From contig CAVUSZ010000047.1 of NCBI GenBank assembly GCA_963744255.1, positions 62,001-126,000 on the forward strand: DNA of 64,000 nt, read 5' to 3'. A program made the translations under genes and the position numbers. A model generated the notes under the pieces. The model was not told the DNA's origin, ran no database searches, and worked only from the letters and a program-made list of their open reading frames with translations. Source of the stretch: DATEDA01 sp963744255 (lineage in GTDB: Bacteria > Pseudomonadota > Gammaproteobacteria > Burkholderiales > SG8-39). This document shows, in pieces, positions 8,054-16,995 of the stretch (positions within the stretch are counted from its first letter, which is position 1; the number at the start of each line of letters is the position of its first letter).

Positions 8054-9097
8054 TTGCCCTCTCCGGCCGATTCCCTTTCCTACCGCGACGCCGGCGTCGA
8101 CATCGACGCGGGCGACGCGCTGGTCGAGCGGATCAAGCCGTTCGCAAAGCGGACCATGCGGCCCGAAGTGCTCGCCGGCATCGGCGGCTTCGGCGCGCTC
8201 GTCGAGCTGCCGAAGCGCTATCGCGAACCGGTCCTCGTGTCCGGCACGGATGGCGTCGGCACCAAGCTCAAGCTCGCGTTCGCGCTGAACCGGCACGATA
8301 CGGTCGGCATCGATCTCGTCGCGATGAGCGTGAACGACGTGCTCGTGCAGGGCGCGGAGCCGCTCTTCTTCCTCGACTACTTCGCCTGCGGCAGGCTCGA
8401 CGTCGCGGTCGCCGCCGACGTCATCGGGGGGATCGCTGCCGGCTGCGAGCAGGCGGGTTGCGCGCTCATCGGCGGCGAGACCGCCGAGATGCCGGGGATG
8501 TACCCGGACGGCGAGTACGACCTCGCGGGCTTCTGCGTCGGCGTGGTCGAGAAGAGCCTGGTCATCGACGGCCGCACGATTGCACCCGGCGATGCGGTGC
8601 TCGGGCTCGCCTCGAGCGGCGCACACTCGAACGGGTACTCGCTCATCCGCCGCATCCTCGAGCGCGCGAAGCCGGACCTCCAGGCGGATCTCGACGGCCG
8701 GCCGCTCGCCGACGCGCTGCTCGCGCCGACGCGGATCTACGTGAAGCCGGTGCTCGAGCTGCTGCGGGAGGGTCCGGTCAAGGGGCTCGCGCACATCACC
8801 GGCGGCGGGCTGGTCGAGAACATCCCGCGCGTGCTGCCCGACGGCGTTCGCGCCGCGCTCGACACCTCCGCGTGGCCGCTGCCGCCGCTCTTCCGCTGGC
8901 TCCAGGAGCAGGGGGGCGTCGCGGACGCCGAGATGCACCGCGTCTTCAACTGCGGGATCGGAATGGTGCTCGTCGTCGGCGATCGGGACGCAGAAGGCGC
9001 CATGCAACGGCTGCACGCAGCCGGCGAGACGGTTTACCGCATCGGCGCGATCGAGCGTCGTCCAGGCGGCTCGCCCGCAACGGTCGTCGGGCCCTGA
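8054..9097 (+). CDS. purM: Phosphoribosylformylglycinamidine cyclo-ligase (AIR synthetase)
   Basis: Catalyses ATP-dependent ring closure of FGAM to aminoimidazole ribotide in purine synthesis. It has 347 residues with the full family pattern: SYRDAGVDIDAGD at the N-terminus, VSGTDGVGTKLKLA, GIDLVAMSVNDVLVQGA, GGETAEMPGMY and HITGGGLVENIPRVLP. The best-fitting start is TTG at 8054; no in-frame ATG lies near it. It is divergent from hda across 82 bases, an arrangement typical of Betaproteobacteria. Confidence 0.95.
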   Translation: MPSPADSLSYRDAGVDIDAGDALVERIKPFAKRTMRPEVLAGIGGFGALVELPKRYREPVLVSGTDGVGTKLKLAFALNRHDTVGIDLVAMSVNDVLVQGAEPLFFLDYFACGRLDVAVAADVIGGIAAGCEQAGCALIGGETAEMPGMYPDGEYDLAGFCVGVVEKSLVIDGRTIAPGDAVLGLASSGAHSNGYSLIRRILERAKPDLQADLDGRPLADALLAPTRIYVKPVLELLREGPVKGLAHITGGGLVENIPRVLPDGVRAALDTSAWPLPPLFRWLQEQGGVADAEMHRVFNCGIGMVLVVGDRDAEGAMQRLHAAGETVYRIGAIERRPGGSPATVVGP

Positions 9098-9254
9098 GCT
9101 TCCGCTCGTCGGTTGCAACACGCCGCTCGGAGGCTCGCGGCGGGTTTCCCCTGAGGATCGTGACAAATTCCCGACACCGGGCGCCACCGGTGGCGACAAT
9201 CCGGCCCGTAAGCCGTTGAAGGGCCGAAAGGTCCGGGTCCTCCGGCAGAAACGG
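9098..9254 (+). promoter_or_regulatory. Leader region of the large exoprotein with palindromes
   Basis: 157 bases between purM and the exoprotein start. It holds three potential structures: a CGCCGC/GCGGCG stem (9121-9142) that could act as a weak purM terminator, though it lacks a T-run; a perfect 14-base palindrome CGCCACCGGTGGCG (9182-9195); and a GAAA tetraloop hairpin, GGGCC-GAAA-GGTCC (9221-9234), just upstream of the start codon. A structured 5' leader is possible. I could not match it to a known riboswitch class. Confidence 0.35.
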
Positions 9255-10181
9255 ATGAAAGTGACGCGCGAGCAACCCTTCCAGCGCCGGCTGATCCAGA
9301 TCGCGGTGGCGTCCTGCTTTGCGTCCGCGGTGCACGCCAACCCGCTCAGCCCGACGGTGATGAGCGGCGCCGCGACGTTCAATGCCGTCGGCAAGAACCT
9401 GACCGTCACCAACGCGCCGGGAACGATCATCAACTGGCAGGGCTTCTCGATCCGCGCCGACGAGGTGACGCGGTTCGTCCAATCGGGGGCGGCGAGCGCG
9501 GTGCTCAACCGCGTCACCGGCACCGAGCACTCCCAGCTCCTCGGGCAGCTGCTCTCGAACGGCAAGGTCTTCCTGATCAACCCGAACGGCGTGACGGTCG
9601 GCGCCGGCGCGCTGATCGACACCGCCGGCTTCGTCGCCTCCAGCCTCAACCTGTCGAACGACGACTTCCTCGCCGGAAAATTCCGCTTCACTGACCCGGG
9701 CAACGCCGGGAAGGTGACCAACGCCGGCACGATCAACGCGCACGCCGGCGGCCCGGTCTATCTCGTCGCGCCGACGGTCGAGAACCACGGCGTGATCACC
9801 TCGCCCGGCGGCGACGTGATGCTCGCCGCGGGGAAGAGCGTCGAGCTCGTGTCGGCGGCGAATCCGGATCTGCGCGTCCAGGTCCAGGCTGGCGGCGAGG
9901 CGCTCAACGTCGGCCGGCTCGTCGCCGAGAGCGGACAGGGTCGGGATCTACGGCGCGGCCGTCCGCAACAGCGGGACGGTCAGCGCGGACAGCGCGCAGT
10001 TCACCGCCGCGGGTACAGTCGTGCTGAAGGCGTCGCAGCGATGTCACGCTCGACGCGACGAGCACGATCACCGCCAACGGCGCGCAGGGCGGCTCGGTCA
10101 CCGTGCAGGCGGAGACCGGCACGCTGCTCGCCGACGGTAAGATCGAAGCGCGCGGCAGCCAGTCGACTGGCGGAGAAGTGA
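9255..10181 (+). CDS. Two-partner-secretion exoprotein, N-terminal TPS domain (frameshifted 5' part)
   Basis: N-terminal piece of a filamentous-haemagglutinin-like secreted protein. A signal peptide (MKVTREQPFQRRLIQIAV...SAVHA) is followed by the TPS/carbohydrate-dependent haemagglutination domain. That domain is recognisable from NAPGTIINWQGFSI, SVLNRVTGT-like SAVLNRVTGTEHSQLLGQL and the hallmark NPNGVTVGAGA. The coherent sequence ends near residue 227. An apparent extra base at about 9935 throws the frame into an RGR-rich tail to 10181. The correct continuation (VGIYGAAVRNSGTVS...) is in another frame, and two more shifts (about 10039 and 10239) link it to the downstream reading frame. This and the next entry are therefore one gene. 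Export would need a TpsB partner, which is not in the window. Confidence 0.8.
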   Translation: MKVTREQPFQRRLIQIAVASCFASAVHANPLSPTVMSGAATFNAVGKNLTVTNAPGTIINWQGFSIRADEVTRFVQSGAASAVLNRVTGTEHSQLLGQLLSNGKVFLINPNGVTVGAGALIDTAGFVASSLNLSNDDFLAGKFRFTDPGNAGKVTNAGTINAHAGGPVYLVAPTVENHGVITSPGGDVMLAAGKSVELVSAANPDLRVQVQAGGEALNVGRLVAESGQGRDLRRGRPQQRDGQRGQRAVHRRGYSRAEGVAAMSRSTRRARSPPTARRAARSPCRRRPARCSPTVRSKRAAASRLAEK

Positions 10182-10254
10182 AACTGCTCGGCGAGCGCGT
10201 CGGCCTGATGAACCAGGCGGTCGTCGACGCATCCGGCGCACCGGCGGTGGCACC

Positions 10255-13200
10255 GTGCTCGTCGGCGGCGACTACCAGGGCAAGAACGCCGAGGTGCAGA
10301 ACGCGAAGCGTGTCGTGCTTGCGCCCAAGTCGACGATCACGGCCGATGCCACCGAACGCGGCGACGGCGGGCGCGTGATCCTCTGGTCCGACGAATACAC
10401 CGGCTTCTACGGGACAGTGTCCGCGCGCGGTGGCGCGCAGGGCGGCGACGGCGGTTTCGTCGAGACCTCGAGCAAGGACAACCTGCAGGCGATGGGCTTG
10501 GTCAATGCGTCCGCGCCATTCGGGAGCCCCGGTCAATGGCTGCTCGACCCGCGCAATGTCACGATCACGACGACCACGAGCGGCGGGGCATTCGGAGGCG
10601 GAGATCCGAATACGTTCACGCCGACCGCCAACAACGCGATGGTGAACGTCAGCACGATCAACGGCTCGCTCGACGGTGGGACGAGCGTAACGATCACGAC
10701 GGGCGCGACCGGGACCCAGAACGGCGACATCACCGTCGCGAACGCCATCACGAAGACCGCGGGTGGGAACGCGACCCTCGCGCTGAACGCTGCGCGCAAT
10801 ATCACGCTGAACGCGGGTATCTCCTCGACCGTCGGTGCTCTCGGGGTGAACCTCAACGCCGCGCAGACCACCGCCACGGGCGCTATCGCGATGAACGGCA
10901 ACGACATCGCGACGCTGGGCGGCAACATCGTTCTCAATGCCGGTTCGGGCGGTATCACCAACATCGGCACGCTCACCGCTGGCGCAGGGACGGTCACGCT
11001 GAACGCCAGCGGAGCGATGGGGCAGAGCGGCACCGACATCATTGCGTCGACGAGCAACCTGATCAAGCAGGGCACCGGCACGCTCACCCTCGGCAGGCCC
11101 AATACGTACACTGGCGCCACCACGGTGAGCACGGGGACGTTGACCGCGTCGAATGCGGGCGCGCTGGGCACGACCGCGGGCGGCACGACGGTGGCAAGCG
11201 GGGCGACGCTGAACATCAACGGCGTCGCCATCGGCGCCGAGGCGGTGACGCTGAACGGCACGGGGGTCGGTGCGGCCGGTGCGCTGCAGGGGACCGGGAC
11301 CGCATCGCTCAGCGGGGCGGTGACGCTGGCGTCGGACAGCACCGTCGGCGGGGCGGGGAACCTGACGCTGAGCGGTGCGATCGGGGAGTCGGGGGGCAGC
11401 CGTGCGCTGACCAAGGCAGGTACGGGCACGTTGACACTGTCGGGGGCGAACGCCTACACCGGGGCGACGACGATCAGTGCGGGGACGTTGACGCTGGGGG
11501 CGAACAACGTGCTCGCGGACACGACCGCGGTGACGGTTCAGACGGGCGCTACTTTCAACGTGAACAATCGGACCGACACCGTGGGCTCGATCGCCGGTGC
11601 GGGTGCGATCACGACGACCGCCGGCGGGGTGTTGAGCGCCGGGGCCGACAACACGTCGACGGCGTATTCGGGGGTCATGAGTGGGGCCGGCGCGCTGACC
11701 AAGGTGGGCAGCGGCACGCTGACGCTCTCGGGCGCAGGCGCAAACACCTACGCCGGGGCGACCACGGTGAGCGCGGGAACGTTGACCGCGTCGAAAGCGG
11801 GCGCGCTGGGCACGACGGCAGGCGGCACGACGGTGGCAAGCGGGGCGACGCTGAACATCAACGGCGTCGCCATCGGCGCCGAGGCGGTGACGCTGAACGG
11901 CACGGGGGTCGGTGCGGCCGGTGCGCTGCAGGGGACCGGGACCGCATCGCTCAGTGGGGCGGTGACGCTGGCGTCGGACAGCACCGTCGGCGGGGCGGGG
12001 AACCTGACGCTGAGCGGTGCGATCGGGGAGTCGGGGGGCAGCCGTGCGCTGACCAAGGCGGGCGCGGGCACGCTGACGCTCTCGGGCGCAGGCGCAAACA
12101 CCTACGCCGGGGCGACCACGGTGAGCGCGGGGACGTTGACCGCGTCGAAAGCGGGCGCGCTGGGCACGACGGCAGGCGGCACGACGGTGGCAAGCGGGGC
12201 GACGCTGAACATCAACGGCGTCGCCATCGGCGCCGAGGCGGTGACGCTGAACGGCACGGGGGTCGGTGCGGCCGGTGCGCTGCAGGGGACCGGGACCGCA
12301 TCGCTCAGTGGGGCGGTGACGCTGGCGTCGGACAGCACCGTCGGCGGGGCGGGGAACCTGACGCTGAGCGGTGCGATCGGGGAGTCGGGGGGCAGCCGTG
12401 CGCTGACCAAGGCAGGTACGGGCACGTTGACACTGTCGGGGGCGAACGCCTACACCGGGGCGACGACGATCAGTGCGGGGACGTTGACGCTGGGGGCGAA
12501 CAACGTGCTCGCGGACACGACCGCGGTGACGGTTCAGACGGGCGCTACCTTCAACGTGAACAATCGGACCGACACCGTGGGCTCGATCGCCGGTGCGGGT
12601 GCGATCACGACGACCGCCGGCGGGGTGTTGAGCGCCGGGGCCGACAACACGTCGACGGCGTATTCCGGGGTCATGAGTGGGGCCGGCGCGCTGACCAAGG
12701 TGGGCAGCGGCACGCTGACGCTCTCGGGCGCAGGCGCAAACACCTACGCCGGGGCGACCACGGTGAGCGCGGGGACGTTGACCGCGTCGAAAGCGGGCGC
12801 GCTGGGCACGACGGCAGGCGGCACGACGGTGGCAAGCGGGGCGACGCTGAACATCAACGGCGTCGCCATCGGCGCCGAGGCGGTGACGCTGAACGGCACG
12901 GGGGTCGGTGCGGCCGGTGCGCTGCAGGGGACCGGGACCGCATCGCTCAGTGGGGCGGTGACGCTGGCGTCGGACAGCACCGTCGGTGCGGCTGGCGGCT
13001 CGTCGCTAGCGCTCAACGGTGCGGTGAACGGTCCCGGGGCGTTGAGCATCGTGGGCACTGGCGGTGTCACCTTCGGCGGCGCAGTCGGAAGCATCACTCC
13101 GCTCGCGTCGCTCGCCACCTCCGCCGGCGGTTCGCTCGCTATTAACGGCGGCGGCGTCCAGACCACGGGCGCCCAGATCTATGACGGCACCGTCACGCTC

Positions 13201-16200
13201 GGCGGAGCGACGAGCATGGCGACGACCGGCGGCGCCATCACTGCGACGGGAGCCGTCAACGGGGCGGCCGGGACGCTCACGCTCGCCGCGGGCGCCGGCA
13301 ACATCAGCCTGACGAACTCCGGCAATGACTTCAGCACTGTGGTGGTGACGAGCGGCAACGCGGTGTCGATCGTGGATGCGAACGCGCTCAGCGCCGGCCC
13401 GGTCAGCGCCATCGGAAACGTCTCGATCCAGACCGCCGCCGGCGCAGGCAACGACATCACGCTCACCGGCAACATCGCCTCGACCGGCGGCGACATCACC
13501 CTCGCGAGCGCCGAGGACATCCACTACGGCGCGAACACGCTGTCGGCGGGCGGGCGGTGGCTCGTCTACTCGCGAAACCCGCTGAACGACACCGGCACGA
13601 TCCCGAACCCCGGCAACGCGAAGCCGAACCTCTATAGCTGCACCTTCGGCGGACCCTGCGGCGCGACGATACCGCCGACCGGCAACCATCGCATCTACAG
13701 TTATCAGCCGACGCTGGCCTACGCCGCCGACCCGGCGAGCCGCCAATACGGCGATCCGAATCCGGCGTTCACCGGGACCGTGATCGGACTCGTGAACGGC
13801 GATACGGCGGCCGACGCCTACACGGGCGTACTCGCGTTCACCTCGCCGGCGACGGTGACCTCGAACGTCGGCACCTACGCGATCAACGGCTCGGGCCTCG
13901 CGTCCGATATCGGCTACGCGTTCGCGCAGGCGCCGGCGAATGCCACCGCGCTCAGCATCACGCCCGCGACGCTGACCTACGGGGCAGACGCGCAATCGCG
14001 CATCTATGGCGAGCCGAACCCGGGTCTCACCGGCGTCGTAGCCGGGTTCAAGAACGGCGAGACGATCGGGACGGCGACGGCCGGCACGCTCGCGTTCACG
14101 ACCACCGCGGTCGCCAGCTCGAACGTGGGGACCTACGCGATCGACGGCAGCGGCCTCATGGCGAACAACGGCAACTACGCGTTCGTCCAGGCGCCCGCCA
14201 ACGCGACCGCGCTGGCAGTCACGCAGCGGCCGGTCACGCTCACCGCTGGCAGCGCCGCGCGCGACTACGGCGACCCGAACCCGGCGGTCGTCGTGACGGC
14301 GAACCCCACCGCGCCCGGAACCGGGGTCGCACCGCACGAGTCGCTCGCGACTGCGTTCCCCTCGCTTGGCGCTGCGAGCGGCGCGGTCGGCACGACGCCG
14401 GTCGGCGCGTACGCGACCGGCGCGAATGCCTACGGCGTCACCGGCGTGACGAACGCGAACTACCTGGTGACGACCGCGCCGGGCACGCTCACGATCAACC
14501 CGGCGACCCTCACGTACGTCGCGAACCCGGCCGGCCGCGAGTACGGCGATCCGAACCCGGCGCTCACCGGCACCGTCACCGGCTTCAAGAACGGCGAGAC
14601 GATCGGGACGGCCACGACTGGCGCCCTCGCGTTCATTACGGCCCCGACCGGGACGAGCCCGGTCGGGAGCTACGCGATCGACGGCGGCGGGCTCGCGGCG
14701 GGCAACTACGTGTTCGTCCAGGCGCTCGCCAACGCGACCGCGCTGACGATTTCGCCGCGCACGATCACGCTCACGGGCGGGAGCGCCGCCCGCGCCTATG
14801 GCGATGCGAACCCGGTCCCCGCGCCGCTCTACGCGGTCGGCGGCAACGGCATGGCGAACGGCGAGAACGCGCAGGCGCTGTTCGGCTTCACAGTCGCGAG
14901 CGGCGCGGCGGCCAACACGGCGGTGGGAACGTATTCGACCGGCGTGAACGCATACAACGTCACCGGGGTCGGCGTCGGCGTCAACGGCAACTACAACATC
15001 ACCGCCGTCACTCCGGGCACGCTCACGATCGGCCAGCGCGCAATCCAGGTCACGGCGGATCTGAACCAGACCAAGATCTACGGGGAGGCGAACCCGCCTG
15101 CCTATACCTTTGCCGTGACCGTCGGGTCCCTGGTCCCCGGCGACGGCTTCTCGGGCGCGACGACGCGAGTGGCAGGCGAGAACGTCGGCCCCTACGGGAT
15201 CCAACAGGGCACGCTCACCGCCGGACCAAACTACGCGCTCACGTTTGTGCCCGACAACTTCACCATCACCGCGCGGCCGATCACCATCACCGCCGGCGCA
15301 GGCCAGACGAAGATCTACGGCAGCGCTGATCCGGTGTTCGGGTACGCGGTCGCCAGCGGTCCGGGCACGACCGGTCCGGCGATCGTCGCCGGCGACGTGC
15401 TCGTCGGCGCGCTCGGCCGCACCGCGGGCGAGAACGTCGCCGCGTATCCGCTCAACCAGGGCACGCTCACGACGACGGCGCCCGCGAACTACACCATCAC
15501 GTTCGTTCCCGCGAACTTCAGCATCACGCCAGCGGCGCTGGACGTGATCGCCAACGCGCAGACCAAGGTCTACGGCACGCCCGACCCGACCCTGACGTAC
15601 ACCGCGACCGGCTTCCAGTTTGCCGACACGCCTGCAACGGTGCTGTCGGGGGCGCTCGCGCGTGCACCGGGCGAGACGGTGCCCGGCAGCCCGTACGCGA
15701 TCAACCGGGGCACGCTTGCCCCCAACGCGAACTACACGATCACTTACAACGGTGCCAACCTCACGATCACGCCGGCTGCGCTCACCATCGCTGGGGACAA
15801 CAGGGCCCGTCTCTACGGCGACGCGAACCCGCCGCTGACCGCGACGTTCACCGGGCTCACGAACGGCGACACGGCGGCGGCGATCCCGGGGGTCGTGCTC
15901 ATCACCCCGGCAATTCCCGCGTCGAACGTCGGCAACTATGCGATCAACGTGAGGAGCGGCGCGAACGCGAACTACACGATTACCTACGTGAACGGGCAGC
16001 TCGCGATCACGCCGGCGCCGCTCCAGATCGTCGCCGACGACAAGGCGCGGGCTTTCGGCGTGCCGAACCCGCCGTTCACCGCGACCACGACCGGCTTCAA
16101 GCTCGGCCAGTCAGTCTTTGATCTCAACGGGGCCCTCGTATTCGCGACGCCGGCCACGACGACTTCGCCGCCGGGAATCTACGCCATCACGCCGGGCGGC

Positions 16201-16416
16201 GTCTCTTCGGGGAACTACACGATCACGTTCGGCAACGGCGAGCTGGTGGTGGGGCAGGGCGCCCCGCCCCTGGATCAGGCGCTCGTCACTGCGGTCGACC
16301 GCAGCGCGAGCGATCCGACCGGCGGGCTGCGCGAAGGCGCCGGCGGACTGCGGACGATCGATTGCCTGACAGTCGACCGGCCGGCCGACCGGCGGGTCCT
16401 GAGCCGCTGCTTCTAG
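10255..16416 (+). CDS. Giant exoprotein, autotransporter-strand repeats and MBG-like domains (3' part)
   Basis: Continuation of the exoprotein, 2053 residues from a nominal GTG. Region 1 (to about residue 240) continues the beta-helix, with LVGGDYQG and DGGFVETSSKD typical of TPS exoproteins. Region 2 (roughly residues 270-920) is built of PATR-like units, each with GTLTLSGANAYTGATTISAG-type strands and almost identical at DNA level. Region 3 (about 1150-2000) is an array of around ten MBG_2-like domains, each with a YGDPNP or YGEPNP motif and a SNVGTYAI or similar strand. The C-terminus (DRRVLSRCF) has no beta-barrel, so it is not a classical autotransporter. A surface or secreted adhesin or matrix role is inferred. 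The nominal start is not biological: the gene truly begins at 9255. Confidence 0.82.
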   Translation: MLVGGDYQGKNAEVQNAKRVVLAPKSTITADATERGDGGRVILWSDEYTGFYGTVSARGGAQGGDGGFVETSSKDNLQAMGLVNASAPFGSPGQWLLDPRNVTITTTTSGGAFGGGDPNTFTPTANNAMVNVSTINGSLDGGTSVTITTGATGTQNGDITVANAITKTAGGNATLALNAARNITLNAGISSTVGALGVNLNAAQTTATGAIAMNGNDIATLGGNIVLNAGSGGITNIGTLTAGAGTVTLNASGAMGQSGTDIIASTSNLIKQGTGTLTLGRPNTYTGATTVSTGTLTASNAGALGTTAGGTTVASGATLNINGVAIGAEAVTLNGTGVGAAGALQGTGTASLSGAVTLASDSTVGGAGNLTLSGAIGESGGSRALTKAGTGTLTLSGANAYTGATTISAGTLTLGANNVLADTTAVTVQTGATFNVNNRTDTVGSIAGAGAITTTAGGVLSAGADNTSTAYSGVMSGAGALTKVGSGTLTLSGAGANTYAGATTVSAGTLTASKAGALGTTAGGTTVASGATLNINGVAIGAEAVTLNGTGVGAAGALQGTGTASLSGAVTLASDSTVGGAGNLTLSGAIGESGGSRALTKAGAGTLTLSGAGANTYAGATTVSAGTLTASKAGALGTTAGGTTVASGATLNINGVAIGAEAVTLNGTGVGAAGALQGTGTASLSGAVTLASDSTVGGAGNLTLSGAIGESGGSRALTKAGTGTLTLSGANAYTGATTISAGTLTLGANNVLADTTAVTVQTGATFNVNNRTDTVGSIAGAGAITTTAGGVLSAGADNTSTAYSGVMSGAGALTKVGSGTLTLSGAGANTYAGATTVSAGTLTASKAGALGTTAGGTTVASGATLNINGVAIGAEAVTLNGTGVGAAGALQGTGTASLSGAVTLASDSTVGAAGGSSLALNGAVNGPGALSIVGTGGVTFGGAVGSITPLASLATSAGGSLAINGGGVQTTGAQIYDGTVTLGGATSMATTGGAITATGAVNGAAGTLTLAAGAGNISLTNSGNDFSTVVVTSGNAVSIVDANALSAGPVSAIGNVSIQTAAGAGNDITLTGNIASTGGDITLASAEDIHYGANTLSAGGRWLVYSRNPLNDTGTIPNPGNAKPNLYSCTFGGPCGATIPPTGNHRIYSYQPTLAYAADPASRQYGDPNPAFTGTVIGLVNGDTAADAYTGVLAFTSPATVTSNVGTYAINGSGLASDIGYAFAQAPANATALSITPATLTYGADAQSRIYGEPNPGLTGVVAGFKNGETIGTATAGTLAFTTTAVASSNVGTYAIDGSGLMANNGNYAFVQAPANATALAVTQRPVTLTAGSAARDYGDPNPAVVVTANPTAPGTGVAPHESLATAFPSLGAASGAVGTTPVGAYATGANAYGVTGVTNANYLVTTAPGTLTINPATLTYVANPAGREYGDPNPALTGTVTGFKNGETIGTATTGALAFITAPTGTSPVGSYAIDGGGLAAGNYVFVQALANATALTISPRTITLTGGSAARAYGDANPVPAPLYAVGGNGMANGENAQALFGFTVASGAAANTAVGTYSTGVNAYNVTGVGVGVNGNYNITAVTPGTLTIGQRAIQVTADLNQTKIYGEANPPAYTFAVTVGSLVPGDGFSGATTRVAGENVGPYGIQQGTLTAGPNYALTFVPDNFTITARPITITAGAGQTKIYGSADPVFGYAVASGPGTTGPAIVAGDVLVGALGRTAGENVAAYPLNQGTLTTTAPANYTITFVPANFSITPAALDVIANAQTKVYGTPDPTLTYTATGFQFADTPATVLSGALARAPGETVPGSPYAINRGTLAPNANYTITYNGANLTITPAALTIAGDNRARLYGDANPPLTATFTGLTNGDTAAAIPGVVLITPAIPASNVGNYAINVRSGANANYTITYVNGQLAITPAPLQIVADDKARAFGVPNPPFTATTTGFKLGQSVFDLNGALVFATPATTTSPPGIYAITPGGVSSGNYTITFGNGELVVGQGAPPLDQALVTAVDRSASDPTGGLREGAGGLRTIDCLTVDRPADRRVLSRCF
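11161..12986 (+). repeat. 996-bp tandem duplication within the exoprotein gene
   Basis: Four copies of a near-identical segment begin at 11161, 11803, 12157 and 12799, spaced 642, 354 and 642 bases. That equals a 996-base unit (11161-12156) repeated in tandem, the second copy breaking off near 12986. All unit lengths are multiples of three, so the protein frame is kept. Differences between copies are single scattered bases, which points to a recent duplication or ongoing homogenisation. Confidence 0.85.
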
Positions 16417-16883
16417 AGCGACGCGTTCCGCGCGGCGACCGCCGCGTCCAGGCGGCTCTGGGCTTTCGCGACCGCCTGCTCGTTCTCGGCCTGGCGGGCC
16501 CAATACGAGTCGTTGAGGCGGCTGCCGCCGCCCGCCGTCCCGGTGCGTTCGCCGGGCAGCGGCTCCTTGCCGGCCTCGAGCTGTGCTCGCGCCTGCGCGA
16601 GAGCCTGGGTCGCGGCGTTCACTTCCTCGGTCGCCCTGCGCAGGCGCTGCTGCCGATCCTCGGCAGGCTGGTCGACCGGTGAGGCCGTCCGGCTTTCGAC
16701 TGGCGCCGGCGTCGTTGCCGCGGACGCCGGCGCCGGCGACGAGATCGTCCCCTGCAGCCGTGCGCCCGGAACCGGCTGATCGGAGAAGATCACCCGGCCG
16801 TCGGGGGTGACAGAGCGATAGACCGTCTGCGCCGCGGCCGGAGCGGCGAGCGCGACGGCGAGGAGGAACGCTGACACTCGCAT
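16413..16883 (-). CDS. DUF4124-domain secreted protein
   Basis: 156-residue exported protein. An N-terminal signal peptide (MRVSAFLLAVALAAPAAA) is followed by a DUF4124 core (TVYRSVTPDGRVIFSDQPVPGARL). Then come a Pro/Ala/Ser-rich linker and an Ala/Gln/Glu-rich, probably helical segment. Function is not established for this family, which is common in Beta- and Gammaproteobacteria as a cell-envelope protein. The start at 16883 is chosen for the signal peptide. It is convergent with the exoprotein (stops overlap) and divergent from dnaE. Confidence 0.82.
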   Translation of the reverse strand: MRVSAFLLAVALAAPAAAQTVYRSVTPDGRVIFSDQPVPGARLQGTISSPAPASAATTPAPVESRTASPVDQPAEDRQQRLRRATEEVNAATQALAQARAQLEAGKEPLPGERTGTAGGGSRLNDSYWARQAENEQAVAKAQSRLDAAVAARNASL

Positions 16884-16995
16884 TGGAGCCACCGATTTAA
16901 GATGCTGATCCCACTGCCTTTCTACACCAGGGGACGCGGGGCGGGCAACTGGCGAGGCGGTGGTTGCTAGAATTCGCGCGCTCCGCCTGCGCACT

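Noticed and set aside
9195..9254. Cyclic-di-GMP (GEMM-I) riboswitch before the exoprotein gene
   Set aside because: CCTCCGGC and a GAAA-capped stem recall GEMM, but the conserved core segments and overall layout do not fit.
11161..12986. Regularly repeated sequence that might suggest a CRISPR array
   Set aside because: Units are 354 and 642 bases, coding and without short direct repeats separated by unique spacers; no cas genes are nearby.
10536..13145. 869-residue repetitive frame with RRHRRRGGDAERHGG units
   Set aside because: It is the exoprotein repeat region read in another frame; the periodicity comes from the DNA duplication, not from a separate protein.
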